Shown one piece after another: positions 1 to 8,116 of a stretch of DNA of 64,000 bases (its first letter is position 1; each line of letters opens with the position of its first letter). Under the pieces are notes generated by a model. The model saw only the letters and a program-made list of their open reading frames with translations. It was not told where the DNA came from and did not search any database. This stretch comes from Ollibium composti (GTDB lineage Bacteria > Pseudomonadota > Alphaproteobacteria > Rhizobiales > Rhizobiaceae), in NCBI RefSeq assembly GCF_004801285.1, contig NZ_SSNY01000008.1:1-64000 (forward strand). The letters run 5' to 3'. The translations under genes and the position numbers were made by a program.

Positions 1-1
1 C

Positions 2-493
2 GATGCCGAGACGGTCGCAAGTCTCGAAGAGGTCATCGCGCTGCTCACGCGCCAGAGCCGCCGCATCGAGGGCGAGATCGCCTCGTTGATCGACGACGAC
101 CCGCTGTGGGCCAGGCTCGATCGGACCTTCCGCTCGATCAAGGGCGTGGCTTCGCGCACCGTGGCCCGCCTGCTTGCTCAATTGCCCGAAATCGGCATCC
201 TTTCCAACAAGGCAATCGCCAAGCTCGCCGGGCTGGCGCCGATGGCCAACGACAGCGGCAGGCGTAGCGGCCGACGTCACCTGCGCGGTGGCCGCGCCGG
301 GCCGCGCGGTGTGCTCTTTCTCATCGCCAGGCTCGCCGCCAAATACGACCCGCATCTCGCCGCCTTCCATCAGCGGCTGCAGGCCGCCGGAAAAGAGAAG
401 ATGGTCATCCGCATCGCGCTCGCCCGCAAGCTACTCGTCATCCTCAACGCAAAAGCACGCGACGCGCGCACCGAGTTCGCAAATGCAACTTGA
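2..493 (+). pseudogene. IS110-family transposase, C-terminal part (cut by window edge)
   Basis: The frame is open from the first bases and ends at 493, so the N-terminal DEDD catalytic half lies outside the window. What is visible is the C-terminal domain (Transposase_20, IS116/IS110/IS902): a helix-hairpin-helix-like stretch (SIKGVASRTVARLLAQLPEI), then GLAPMANDSGRRSGRR and a closing Ala/Arg helix. This domain recombines the circular IS intermediate together with the DEDD domain. No terminal inverted repeats are expected for this family. Whether the whole copy is intact cannot be judged. It stops about 15 bases short of a half-palindromic repeat (see findings). Confidence 0.85.
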
Positions 494-505
494 CACCTCA
501 GATAG

Positions 506-528
506 TCGCTCCCCTCAAGGGGGAGGGA
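506..528. repeat. Half-palindromic repeat relic beside IS110
   Basis: The sequence CCCCTCAAGGGGGAGGG resembles the hairpin core of the longer repeats at 3354, 32910 and 42506. It lies between the IS110 reading frame and the methyltransferase gene, and the methyltransferase stop codon is formed inside it. IS110 relatives are known to insert at repetitive extragenic palindromes, so the placement may not be accidental. Confidence 0.55.
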
Positions 529-1429
529 AAGACGCCATCACGATCAGCCCGACCACCGGCTCGCCGCGATCCAGCCGCAGGACGTGCTCCTCCAGCCACA
601 GCACGTCCAGGCCGTTTTCGCCCAGAAGGCGGCGGACATACGGCTCCGAATGCGCGTAGCGGCGGGACGGCTGGAGGGCGAAATCGCCCTCTCCCGCCAG
701 CCGCTCGACCGAGAAGGCGAACAGGCCCCCCGGCGAAAGCAGGCCGGCGACGGTTTTCGCCACACGCTCCAGCGCGCCGAGATAGATGAGGACGTCGGCG
801 GCAACGATCAGGTCAGGCCGACCTCCTTCGTAGCGGAAATCCTGCAAGTCTGCCTTTTCCAGCCGGTCGTAGATGGCACGCGCGCGCGCCTTGGCCAGCA
901 TTCGGGCCGAAATGTCGAACCCTTCCAGGCGCTCCACATGGGGCCGCAACACTTCGCCCATCAGGCCGGTGCCGCAGCCGAGGTCGAGCGCCAGCCGGAA
1001 CGTGCCGCGCCGCTGCATATGGACCGCATCGGAAAGCAGCGCCGGCACGCGGTAGGCGAGCTTTTCCACCAGCGCGGCATCGAAGGTGTCGGCATACTGG
1101 TCGAACAGCGCCTCGACGAAAGCGCTGGACGATGTCTCGGCCGACGGCGCGCGGCCGATCACTGCCAGCTTGAGGGCCGCGCCCGACCGGTCGCGCGGAT
1201 CAAGCTCCAGCGCCGTCGTCCAGGCTTCGGCGGCCGCGTCGAGCGCGCCGGCGGCCTCGCGCATCTCGCCCAGCCTGAACCAGCCCAGCGCCCAGCCGGG
1301 CGAAAGGTCCAGCGCATCGCGCATCAGGTCGGCGGCGGCGGCATGGTCGCCGGAAGAAAACAGCATTTCCGCATAGCCGGCACGACGATCGGCAAGCACG
1401 TCACCGGACGAAGCCTGAAGCGGTTTCAT
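515..1429 (-). CDS. TPR-containing SAM-dependent methyltransferase (COG4976 type)
   Basis: A 304-residue protein. Residues about 17-85 form TPR-like helices (AEMLFSSGDHAAAADLMRDAL, GWALGWFRLGEMREA). A class I methyltransferase domain follows, with motif I DLGCGTG at 149-155 and FDISARML next. The substrate is unknown; the COG is annotated only as a predicted TPR methyltransferase. I start at ATG 1429 (MKPLQASS) because the in-frame 19-residue extension upstream is Arg/Ser-rich and unlike the family. The final codons (FPPP and stop) come from the repeat relic at 506-528, so the C-terminus has been reshaped by it. Confidence 0.8.
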   Translation of the reverse strand: MKPLQASSGDVLADRRAGYAEMLFSSGDHAAAADLMRDALDLSPGWALGWFRLGEMREAAGALDAAAEAWTTALELDPRDRSGAALKLAVIGRAPSAETSSSAFVEALFDQYADTFDAALVEKLAYRVPALLSDAVHMQRRGTFRLALDLGCGTGLMGEVLRPHVERLEGFDISARMLAKARARAIYDRLEKADLQDFRYEGGRPDLIVAADVLIYLGALERVAKTVAGLLSPGGLFAFSVERLAGEGDFALQPSRRYAHSEPYVRRLLGENGLDVLWLEEHVLRLDRGEPVVGLIVMASFPPP

Positions 1430-1567
1430 GGTCGAGGTCTCTAGGGTCCGCCGGCGAGAAGCGCCGGGGCGCTCGCTATGATCCAACTTTCTTCAACTTG
1501 CAAGCGGGGAGTCAGGAGCGTTGCGCGGGCAGCTTTTCGCCGGTGAATAAAAGCCTATCCTTGCCGC

Positions 1568-2578
1568 ATGCGCGCGAAGGACCTGCTCTGCCCCCGCCCC
1601 GAAGGCCTCTACTGTCCGCCCGGCGATTTCTTCATCGATCCCGTGCAGCCGGTGGCGCGGGCGCTGGTCACGCACGGCCATTCCGACCACGCGCGCTCCG
1701 GCCATGGCGCGGTGATGGCGACGCGGGAGACGCTGGACATCATGGGGCTGCGCTGCGGCGAGGATTTCGCCGGCACGACGCAGCCGGCCGCATTCGGCGA
1801 GACCCTTCACGTCAACGGCGTCGCCGTCACCTTCCATCCGGCCGGCCATGTGCTCGGCTCGGCGCAGATCGCGGTCGAGCACGGCGGCATGCGCATCGTC
1901 GCCTCCGGCGACTACAAGCGCATCCCGGACGCCACCAGCGAGCCGTTCGAGGTGGTTTCCTGCGACGTCTTCATCACCGAGGCGACCTTCGGCCTGCCGG
2001 TGTTCCGCCATCCGCCGGCCGAGGAAGAAATCGCCCGGCTCCTGAAATCAGTGGCGCAGTTCCCCGAGCGCACCCATCTGATCGGCGCCTATGCGCTCGG
2101 CAAGGCGCAGCGCGTCATGCGGCTGCTGCGCGACGCCGGCTACGACAGGCCGATCTATATCCACGGCGCGCTGACGACGATTTCGGACTATTACCAGAGC
2201 CGCGGCATCGACCTCGGCAGGCTGGAGCCCGCCACCGTCGAGACCGGCTCGAAGGGCGATTTCGCCGACGCCGTCGTCATCGGCCCGCCATCCGCCTTCC
2301 AGGACCGCTGGGCGCGGCGCTTTCCCGACCCGCTGTCCTGCTTCGCGTCGGGCTGGATGCGCATCCGCCAGCGCGCCAAGCAGGGCGGCGTGGAACTGCC
2401 GCTGATCATCTCCGACCATTCCGACTGGGACGAACTGACCGACACCATCCGCGACACCGGCGCATCCGAGATCTGGGTCACGCATGGCCGCGAGGAAGCG
2501 CTGGTGCGCTGGTGCGAGCTTCAGGGCATCGCCGCCCGGCCGCTCAATCTGGTCGGCTACGAAGACGAGGGCGACTGA
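1568..2578 (+). CDS. Ligase-associated DNA exonuclease (metallo-beta-lactamase/beta-CASP)
   Basis: A 336-residue metallo-beta-lactamase-fold protein with the zinc motif HGHSDH at 36-41 and further conserved pieces (HPAGHVLGSAQI, ASGDYK, ISDHSDWDEL, VTHGREEALVRW). It matches the 'ligase-associated exonuclease' family, which processes 3' ends in a repair module with an ATP-dependent ligase. That ligase is indeed encoded 500 bases downstream on the same strand. In the usual module (lhr-pdeM-exo-lig) the two genes are adjacent; here an opposite-strand gene separates them. Confidence 0.9.
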   Translation: MRAKDLLCPRPEGLYCPPGDFFIDPVQPVARALVTHGHSDHARSGHGAVMATRETLDIMGLRCGEDFAGTTQPAAFGETLHVNGVAVTFHPAGHVLGSAQIAVEHGGMRIVASGDYKRIPDATSEPFEVVSCDVFITEATFGLPVFRHPPAEEEIARLLKSVAQFPERTHLIGAYALGKAQRVMRLLRDAGYDRPIYIHGALTTISDYYQSRGIDLGRLEPATVETGSKGDFADAVVIGPPSAFQDRWARRFPDPLSCFASGWMRIRQRAKQGGVELPLIISDHSDWDELTDTIRDTGASEIWVTHGREEALVRWCELQGIAARPLNLVGYEDEGD

Positions 2579-2601
2579 TGGCGTTGTCAGGGGTAGCGCC
2601 C

Positions 2602-3000
2602 TCAGGGGTAGGGCTTGCGCGCTTCCGCCTCATCGAGCTTCTTGCCGGCGGCATCGAAGGCGGTCGCCTTCCACCGATAGGTATGCCGCCCGTTCGGCGG
2701 GCACGGGCTGCGGTAGGTGAAGGCGCCGGCCGCTATGGCGGAGCCTCCCCTGTAGGCGACCTTGCCGCCGCCATGAGGATAGTTCGGCACAGCGAGGTCC
2801 GTCATCGTGAACTGGATCGCCACCGTGCCTGCTGGCACGCCACGCAGCCTGAACCCGGGACTGGGAACGGTGCTCGGATTTCCGCTGGTGCACGTCTTGA
2901 GATTGCCCCAGTCGAACCCGATCGAGAAATCGGCGGCGGAGGCGCTCGACGCGGCCATCGCGACCGGCAACAGCAAAGCACGCAGGATCTTGAGGTTCAT
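2602..3000 (-). CDS. Secreted PEBP-like (YbhB/YbcL) protein
   Basis: A 132-residue protein with an N-terminal signal peptide (MNLKILRALLLPVAMAAS, cleavage near ASA/AD). The body resembles phosphatidylethanolamine-binding-like proteins: a 'SPGFRLRGVPAGTVAIQFTM' strand pair, a Pro/Gly-rich loop, and 'SPCPPNGRHTYRWKATAFD', which corresponds to the PEBP 'GPCPP.G.H.Y' motif. It is probably periplasmic with an unknown ligand. It sits on the opposite strand between the exonuclease and ligase genes and has no evident link to DNA repair. Confidence 0.7.
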   Translation of the reverse strand: MNLKILRALLLPVAMAASSASAADFSIGFDWGNLKTCTSGNPSTVPSPGFRLRGVPAGTVAIQFTMTDLAVPNYPHGGGKVAYRGGSAIAAGAFTYRSPCPPNGRHTYRWKATAFDAAGKKLDEAEARKPYP

Positions 3001-3077
3001 CGGCCGGGCTCCGGAACCCGAGGGCTGGGACGAAAGATGTTGCAGGGTGCCGACCTGTCAAGCGCCGGTGGGCCGAA

Positions 3078-4763
3078 ATGAACCGCTTCGCGGAACTCCT
3101 CGACCGGCTGGTGCTGACGCCGTCGCGCAACGGCAAGCTGACCTTGCTGACCGACTACTTCCGTTCGGTGGAAGACCCTGACCGGGGCCTGGCCCTGGCA
3201 GCGATCACCGGCGACCTCACCATCGCGTCCGTCAAGCCCGCCGTGCTGCGGGCGCTGGTGGAAGAGCGCATGGACCCGGTGCTGTTTTCCTATTCCTACG
3301 ACTATGTCGGCGACCTAGCGGAAACCGTTTCCCTCGTCTGGCCAGAGCGGAATACCCCCACCCCTAACCCCTCCCCGCAAGGGGGAGGGGAAGCTGCCGC
3401 GCCCTTGTCCCCCTCCCCCTTGCGGGGAGGGGTTAGGGGTGGGGGTGACAACGATGGAACAGCCCCAACGTTGGCAAACGTCGTCTCCGCCCTGCAATCC
3501 GCCAGCCGCTCGGACGGCCCGAAGATACTCGCCCGGCTGCTCGACAGCGCCGGAACGTCCGCCCGCTTCGCCATCATCAAGCTGGTCACGGGCGGGTTGC
3601 GCATCGGCGTTTCGGCACGGCTCGCCAAGCAGGCGCTGGCCGCCCTCGGCAAGGTCGACGTGGCCGAGATCGAGGAGCTCTGGCACGGCCTTTCACCGCC
3701 CTATGCCGACCTGTTCGCCTGGCTGGAAGGCAGGGCGCCGAAACCCGAAACGGCAGCGAAAGGCCTGTTCCGGCCGGTGATGCTCGCCCATGCCGTCGAG
3801 GCCGGCGATTTCGACAAGCTCGATCCGGCCGACTACGCCGCCGAATGGAAATGGGACGGCATCCGCGTGCAGGTCGTGGCGGAAGGAGGCGGGGTACGGC
3901 TTTATTCGCGCACCGGCGACGACGTCGCAGGTGCCTTCCCCGACCTGGCGGGCGCCGTCGATTTTTCCGGCGTGCTCGACGGCGAACTGCTGGTCGGCAC
4001 GCCGTCCGCCACCGGCACCTTTTCCGACCTGCAACAGCGGTTGAACCGCAAGAGCGTGTCGGCGGCGATGCGCGAGCGCTATCCCGCCTTCGTGCGCTGC
4101 TACGACCTGTTGCAGGCGGGCGATGAAGACCTGCGCGCCCTCGCCTTCCGGCAACGGCGCGAGCGGCTGGAAGCGTTCGTCCCCACGCTCGACCCGGCCC
4201 GCTTCGACCTGTCGCCGCTGGTCGCCTTCGCCGGCTGGGACGAACTGGAGCGCAGGCGCACCGCACCGCCGCATCCGATCATCGAAGGCGTGATGCTCAA
4301 GCGATGGGATTCGCCCTATCTCGCCGGGCGGCCGAAATGCCCGTGGTTCAAATGGAAGCGCGACCCGCACACCGTCGACGCCGTGCTCTTGTATGCCCAG
4401 CGCGGCCACGGCAAGCGGTCCTCCTTCTATTCCGACTACACCTTCGGCGTCTGGTCCGGGCCGGAGGGCGCGGAGGAACTGGTGCCGGTCGGCAAGGCCT
4501 ATTTCGGCTTCACCGACGAGGAACTGCGCAGAATAGACAAATATGTCCGCGACAACACCGTCGAGCGCTTCGGCCCGGTGCGTTCGGTGCGCGCCGACAA
4601 GACGAACGGACTGGTGATCGAGGTCGCTTTCGAGGGGCTGGCGCGTTCCACCCGGCACAAGTCGGGCGTCGCCATGCGCTTCCCGCGCGTCTCGCGCCTG
4701 CGCTGGGACAAACCGCCGGCCGAGGCCGACCGCATCGAGACACTGCAGGCACTGCTCGACTGA
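3078..4763 (+). CDS. ATP-dependent DNA ligase (repair type, exonuclease-associated)
   Basis: A 561-residue ATP ligase. Residues 1-230 form the N-terminal DNA-binding domain. The adenylation domain has motif I KWDGIR with the nucleotidylated lysine at K258, then DGELLVG, EGVMLKR and FKWKR; an OB-fold C-terminus follows. It seals nicks with ATP and is the partner of the upstream exonuclease. It is unusual in carrying a 31-residue in-frame insertion (residues 93-123, TPTPNPSPQGGG...SPLRGG) encoded by a perfect 37-base inverted repeat. The insertion lies in the DNA-binding domain, not the catalytic core, so activity may be retained. The next gene converges, 8 bases away. Confidence 0.92.
   Translation: MNRFAELLDRLVLTPSRNGKLTLLTDYFRSVEDPDRGLALAAITGDLTIASVKPAVLRALVEERMDPVLFSYSYDYVGDLAETVSLVWPERNTPTPNPSPQGGGEAAAPLSPSPLRGGVRGGGDNDGTAPTLANVVSALQSASRSDGPKILARLLDSAGTSARFAIIKLVTGGLRIGVSARLAKQALAALGKVDVAEIEELWHGLSPPYADLFAWLEGRAPKPETAAKGLFRPVMLAHAVEAGDFDKLDPADYAAEWKWDGIRVQVVAEGGGVRLYSRTGDDVAGAFPDLAGAVDFSGVLDGELLVGTPSATGTFSDLQQRLNRKSVSAAMRERYPAFVRCYDLLQAGDEDLRALAFRQRRERLEAFVPTLDPARFDLSPLVAFAGWDELERRRTAPPHPIIEGVMLKRWDSPYLAGRPKCPWFKWKRDPHTVDAVLLYAQRGHGKRSSFYSDYTFGVWSGPEGAEELVPVGKAYFGFTDEELRRIDKYVRDNTVERFGPVRSVRADKTNGLVIEVAFEGLARSTRHKSGVAMRFPRVSRLRWDKPPAEADRIETLQALLD
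3354..3446. repeat. Palindromic element inserted in frame in the ligase gene (family A)
   Basis: Two perfect 37-base arms (3354-3390 and 3410-3446) flank a 19-base loop. The total is 93 bases, exactly 31 codons, without stops in the coding frame. The encoded peptide (TPTPNPSPQGGG, then SPLRGG) is the same type as that in the UPF0280 gene at 42506. A third copy lies between genes at 32910. The behaviour recalls Rickettsia palindromic elements that enter genes in frame; homology to those is not implied. Confidence 0.9.
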
Positions 4764-4771
4764 GCAGTACC

Positions 4772-5998
4772 CTACTCGACGACCGACACCCTGATCTCGT
4801 AGATATCGACCGACTTGCCCTGCCCGTCGAAGTCGGAATTGACGGCGATGGCGCCGGCGGCGCCGGGACGCTTGTCGGGGAAGTCGACGTCGAACAGATA
4901 TTCGTTCTTCTCGTGGCCGACCGCATAGCGCTTGCGGCCGCAATCGCCGAGTTCGCCGAAATTGCAGTCGATGGACATCTGCGTGTCCTTGCCTTCCTCG
5001 GCGCGGGCGACGATGTCGAAGACGGCATGCTTGCCGGCCAGTTGCTCCAGCACGCCCTGGCCGACGTCGAAGCTGACGGCCGAGCCGGAACTGCCGGAAC
5101 GGACACGCAGGAAGGAACCGCTGTCGTCCTGCATCACCTCGGCCTTGGCATCCGAAGGGGCGTTGACATGGGTGGGATCGTTCGGCGCGAAGACGGTGAT
5201 CCAGTTGCGCTGATCCGCCTCGCCCGGCTTCTGCAAGGTGCCTTCCGCCGGTGCCGTCGCCTGATCCCCATCTTCCCCTGCCGGCCGCGACGAACCGATT
5301 TCTCCCGGCAGCCTGAACAGGCCGGACTGCACGGCCCACCACGCCCCGGCGGCAATGGCCGCAAGCAGGAGCACGCCGACGACCAGACCGGTGGGAAAGC
5401 GGCGGCGGGCCCGCCGCTCGTCGCGGTCAGGCGCCACGTTCGCGGCCGCCTCGGAAGGCGCGCTGCCGGCCAGCGCCGGAGCAGGCGTGATGTCGGCGAC
5501 GGACGGCTCGACGCGCGCCCGCGCCGCTGCGGCGCCGGAAGCCTGCTGCGGCGAAAACTCGGGCTCGACGCGATCGCCCTTCCCCTGCGGCCGCCCGGTC
5601 TCGACCGAAGGCGACGCGGAAGCGCCGCCGACGGGCGGCATTTCGATCGACGGGACCTCGCCGGAGCCCGCCCCGGAAACCTCGACGGCTGGAGCAGGTG
5701 TGGACGACGCGTCTTCCGATCGCTGCCCGCCGATATCGACGGCGGGCGCCGCATCGTCGGCGCCTGGTGCCGGCGGGGCGCTGTCCACGGCAGGCAGGAA
5801 CTCCGATTCGATCTCGGCGATCTTGGCCTGCATGGCCTTGCGGCGGTTGATGGCCGCCTCGACCGTCACGCCCGGATTGGCCTGCAGGGCACGGTCGAGC
5901 GCGGCGAAGGCCGAGCGATACACCTTCTCGCGGAACGCCCTGTCGTCGGCATTGCCCTTCTCGAAGGCGTTGCGGATCGCTTTCTCGATCGGATCCAA
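4772..5998 (-). CDS. Hypothetical single-pass membrane protein
   Basis: A 408-residue protein without a recognised family. Residues 1-70 are a charged helical segment (IEKAIRNAFEKGNADDRAFREKVYRSAF). Residues about 70-200 are an Ala/Pro/Glu-rich low-complexity stretch ending in a basic patch (RDERRARRRF). One transmembrane helix follows (GLVVGVLLLAAIAAGAWWAV, about 204-223). The C-terminal 150 residues are a compact, probably extracytoplasmic beta-rich domain with a Cys pair (IDCNFGELGDCG). The layout suggests a cytoplasmic N-terminus and a periplasmic sensor or binding domain. Function unknown. It is transcribed convergently with the ligase. Confidence 0.75.
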   Translation of the reverse strand: MDPIEKAIRNAFEKGNADDRAFREKVYRSAFAALDRALQANPGVTVEAAINRRKAMQAKIAEIESEFLPAVDSAPPAPGADDAAPAVDIGGQRSEDASSTPAPAVEVSGAGSGEVPSIEMPPVGGASASPSVETGRPQGKGDRVEPEFSPQQASGAAAARARVEPSVADITPAPALAGSAPSEAAANVAPDRDERRARRRFPTGLVVGVLLLAAIAAGAWWAVQSGLFRLPGEIGSSRPAGEDGDQATAPAEGTLQKPGEADQRNWITVFAPNDPTHVNAPSDAKAEVMQDDSGSFLRVRSGSSGSAVSFDVGQGVLEQLAGKHAVFDIVARAEEGKDTQMSIDCNFGELGDCGRKRYAVGHEKNEYLFDVDFPDKRPGAAGAIAVNSDFDGQGKSVDIYEIRVSVVE

Positions 5999-6150
5999 GC
6001 ACCAATCCTCTACGCGGCGTCAGAAACATGATGGTTAAACGCAGCCGGGCAATCAATCAACGGGTGTGGACCGCATAGCCGGCAATCCGGCCTGCCCGCG
6101 CACCGTTTTCCTGCGGCGCGAAAGCCGCGCACAATAGCCGACGACGCATC

Positions 6151-6179
6151 TTGAATTTGCGCCCGCTTGCGGCTATCAC
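6151..6179 (+). promoter_or_regulatory. Candidate sigma-70 promoter for tRNA-Thr
   Basis: A -35 TTGAAT (6151-6156, preceded by C) and a -10 TATCAC (6174-6179) are separated by 17 bases and lie about 32 bases before the tRNA 5' end. This fits the alphaproteobacterial CTTGAC-N17-CTATAT pattern. Confidence 0.5.
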
Positions 6180-6210
6180 CGCCGCATTCTCGGAGCGCCA
6201 CGCTCCGCAG

Positions 6211-6286
6211 GCCGCTTTAGCTCAGTTGGTAGAGCATCGCATTCGTAATGCGAGGGTCGCGTGTTCGAGTCACGCAAGCGGCACCA
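6211..6286 (+). tRNA. tRNA-Thr (anticodon CGT)
   Basis: A full cloverleaf: acceptor stem GCCGCTT/AAGCGGC, D-arm GCTC/GAGC, anticodon stem TCGCA/TGCGA with loop TTCGTAA (anticodon CGT at 6244-6246, reading ACG), T-stem GCGTG/CACGC with loop TTCGAGT, discriminator A, and an encoded CCA (6284-6286). No duplicated 3' end was seen nearby, so there is no sign of an integrated element using it. Confidence 0.95.
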
Positions 6287-6423
6287 TTTGTTCGATCTCA
6301 CGCCAGTTCGCTTCGCTTACGGCTCCGATGGGGCGCGCTGGCCGCGCGACGCCCGGTCGGGCTTGCGAACCCGAAGGGTTCGATTCGACACTCCAAACCG
6401 AAGGTATGACCCACGGCTTGCGG

Positions 6424-7263
6424 TCAGGCGGCGGCCTTCTTCGCCAGCCTGGCCTTGATGCTGTCGACGTCAGCGCGGGGCGTGGCCGCGAACAGCGTCT
6501 TTGTGTAGCTGTGCTGCGGGTTGGAGAAGACCGCGTCGCGGCTGCCGTATTCCACCGCCTCGCCGAAATACATCACCATCACGTCGTCGGCGATGTAGCG
6601 CACGACCGAGAGATCATGGCTGATGAAGACGTAGGTGAGCTGGAACTCGTCCTGCAGGTCGGCAAGCAGGTTGAGCACCTGCGCCTGAACGGACAGATCG
6701 AGCGCCGAAACCGGCTCGTCCAGCACAAGCAGGCTCGGCCTCAGCATCAGCGCACGCGCGATGGCTATGCGCTGGCGCTGGCCGCCGGAGAACATGTGCG
6801 GATAGCGGTTGAAGTGCTTGTCCTCCAGCCCGACCTTGCGCAGCATGTCGTAGGCACGGTCGCGCCGCTCGGCCGCCGGCGTGTCGGTGTTGATGACCAG
6901 CGGCTCCATCAAAACGTCGCCGATCTTCTGGCGCGGATTGAGCGAGCCGTACGGGTTCTGGAAGACGATCTGCACCTTGCGGCGCAGTTCCGGCGTCGGC
7001 CGCCCGGCCGCGATATCGACCTTGTGGCCGTCGAGCAACAATTCGCCGGAGGTCGCCGGGTCGATCAGCGTGATGATGCGCGCCAGCGTGGACTTGCCGC
7101 AGCCCGATTCGCCGACGATGGCCAGCGTCTTGCCCTTCTCCACCTTGAAGGAGACGCCCTTGACCGCGTGCACCGTGCGCGCCGGCTTGAACACGCCGCC
7201 CGGCACGATGTAGTCGCGCTTGATGTCGCGGCCCTCGACGACGATTTCTGCGCCGGCGCTCAT
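6424..7263 (-). CDS. dppF: Dipeptide ABC transporter ATP-binding protein DppF
   Basis: A 279-residue ABC ATPase: Walker A GESGCGKST, Q-loop VFQNPYGSLNPRQ, signature FSGGQRQRIAIARAL, Walker B LLVLDEPVSALD, and the oligopeptide-type C-terminal region. It is the second nucleotide-binding subunit of the Dpp importer and energises uptake of di- and tripeptides. It is the last gene of the operon, and its ATG overlaps the dppD stop (ATGA at 7260-7263). The frame is open for a further 378 bases upstream, but that is dppD sequence in another frame. Confidence 0.93.
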   Translation of the reverse strand: MSAGAEIVVEGRDIKRDYIVPGGVFKPARTVHAVKGVSFKVEKGKTLAIVGESGCGKSTLARIITLIDPATSGELLLDGHKVDIAAGRPTPELRRKVQIVFQNPYGSLNPRQKIGDVLMEPLVINTDTPAAERRDRAYDMLRKVGLEDKHFNRYPHMFSGGQRQRIAIARALMLRPSLLVLDEPVSALDLSVQAQVLNLLADLQDEFQLTYVFISHDLSVVRYIADDVMVMYFGEAVEYGSRDAVFSNPQHSYTKTLFAATPRADVDSIKARLAKKAAA

Positions 7264-8114
7264 TGCGAGGCCGCCACGGATGCGTTGCCTTCCAGCATCA
7301 GGCCGGCGATGGTCGGCAGCCGGTCGCCGGTGGCGTTGTCGGGAAGAGCCGCCAGCAGCGCGCGCGTATAGGCGTTCTTCGGTGCCTCGAATAGCGACAG
7401 CACGTCCGCCTCCTCCATCTTGCGTCCCTTGTACTGGACGATGACACGGTCGGCCGTCTCGGCCACCACGCCCATATTGTGGGTGATCATGATCATGCCC
7501 ATACCGTTCTCGGCCTGCAGGTTCATCAACAGGTCGAGGATCTGCTTCTGGATGGTGACGTCGAGCGCCGTGGTCGGCTCGTCGGCGATCAGGAGCTTGG
7601 GATTGCAGGCGATGGCCATGGCGATCATGACGCGCTGGCACTGGCCGCCCGACATCTGGTGCGGATAGGAGGACAACCGCTCCTCGGGGTTCGGAATGCC
7701 GACCTGCGTGAACAGTTCGACGGCGCGCGCGTGCCGCTTCTTCCTGTCGAGGCCGAGGTGGAAGCGCAGCACCTCCTCAATCTGGTAGCCGACGGTGAAG
7801 CACGGGTTGAGGCTCGCCATCGGCTCCTGGAAGATCATGGCGACGTCGCGGCCGACGATGCGGCGGCGCTCGGACTGGCTCATGCCCAGCATGTCCTTGC
7901 CGTTAAACAGCGCCTTGTCGGCGGAAACCTTCGCCGTCCACGGCAGAAGGCCCATGATCGCCAGCATCGACACCGATTTGCCGGAACCGGACTCGCCGAC
8001 GATCGCCAGCACCTCGCGCTCGTCGACCTTGAGCGATACGCCGTCCACCGCGCGGAACGGGCCTGATGCCGTCTCGAACTCGACGACGAGGTTTTCGATC
8101 TCAAGTAGGGCCAT
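7260..8114 (-). CDS. dppD: Dipeptide ABC transporter ATP-binding protein DppD
   Basis: A 284-residue ABC ATPase: Walker [10 protein letters not shown]-loop [12 protein letters not shown], signature [15 protein letters not shown] (Q-C-Q, a slight variation), Walker [13 protein letters not shown], then the OppD/DppD C-terminal extension. It pairs with DppF at the membrane. ATG 8114 is chosen because it follows dppC directly and begins with the family-typical [13 protein letters not shown]. It overlaps dppF by 4 bases. Confidence 0.93.
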   Translation of the reverse strand: MALLEIENLVVEFETASGPFRAVDGVSLKVDEREVLAIVGESGSGKSVSMLAIMGLLPWTAKVSADKALFNGKDMLGMSQSERRRIVGRDVAMIFQEPMASLNPCFTVGYQIEEVLRFHLGLDRKKRHARAVELFTQVGIPNPEERLSSYPHQMSGGQCQRVMIAMAIACNPKLLIADEPTTALDVTIQKQILDLLMNLQAENGMGMIMITHNMGVVAETADRVIVQYKGRKMEEADVLSLFEAPKNAYTRALLAALPDNATGDRLPTIAGLMLEGNASVAASQ

Positions 8115-8116
8115 GG

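Noticed and set aside
3354..3446. CRISPR-like repeat
   Set aside because: The element is a single inverted repeat, not direct repeats with spacers; no cas genes are present anywhere in the window.
3693..5342. 549-codon minus-strand frame over the ligase and hypothetical genes
   Set aside because: Shadow of two well-supported genes; no family motifs and no ribosome binding site.
6211..6423. Attachment site of an integrated element at tRNA-Thr
   Set aside because: No integrase and no duplicated tRNA 3' end were found in the following sequence.
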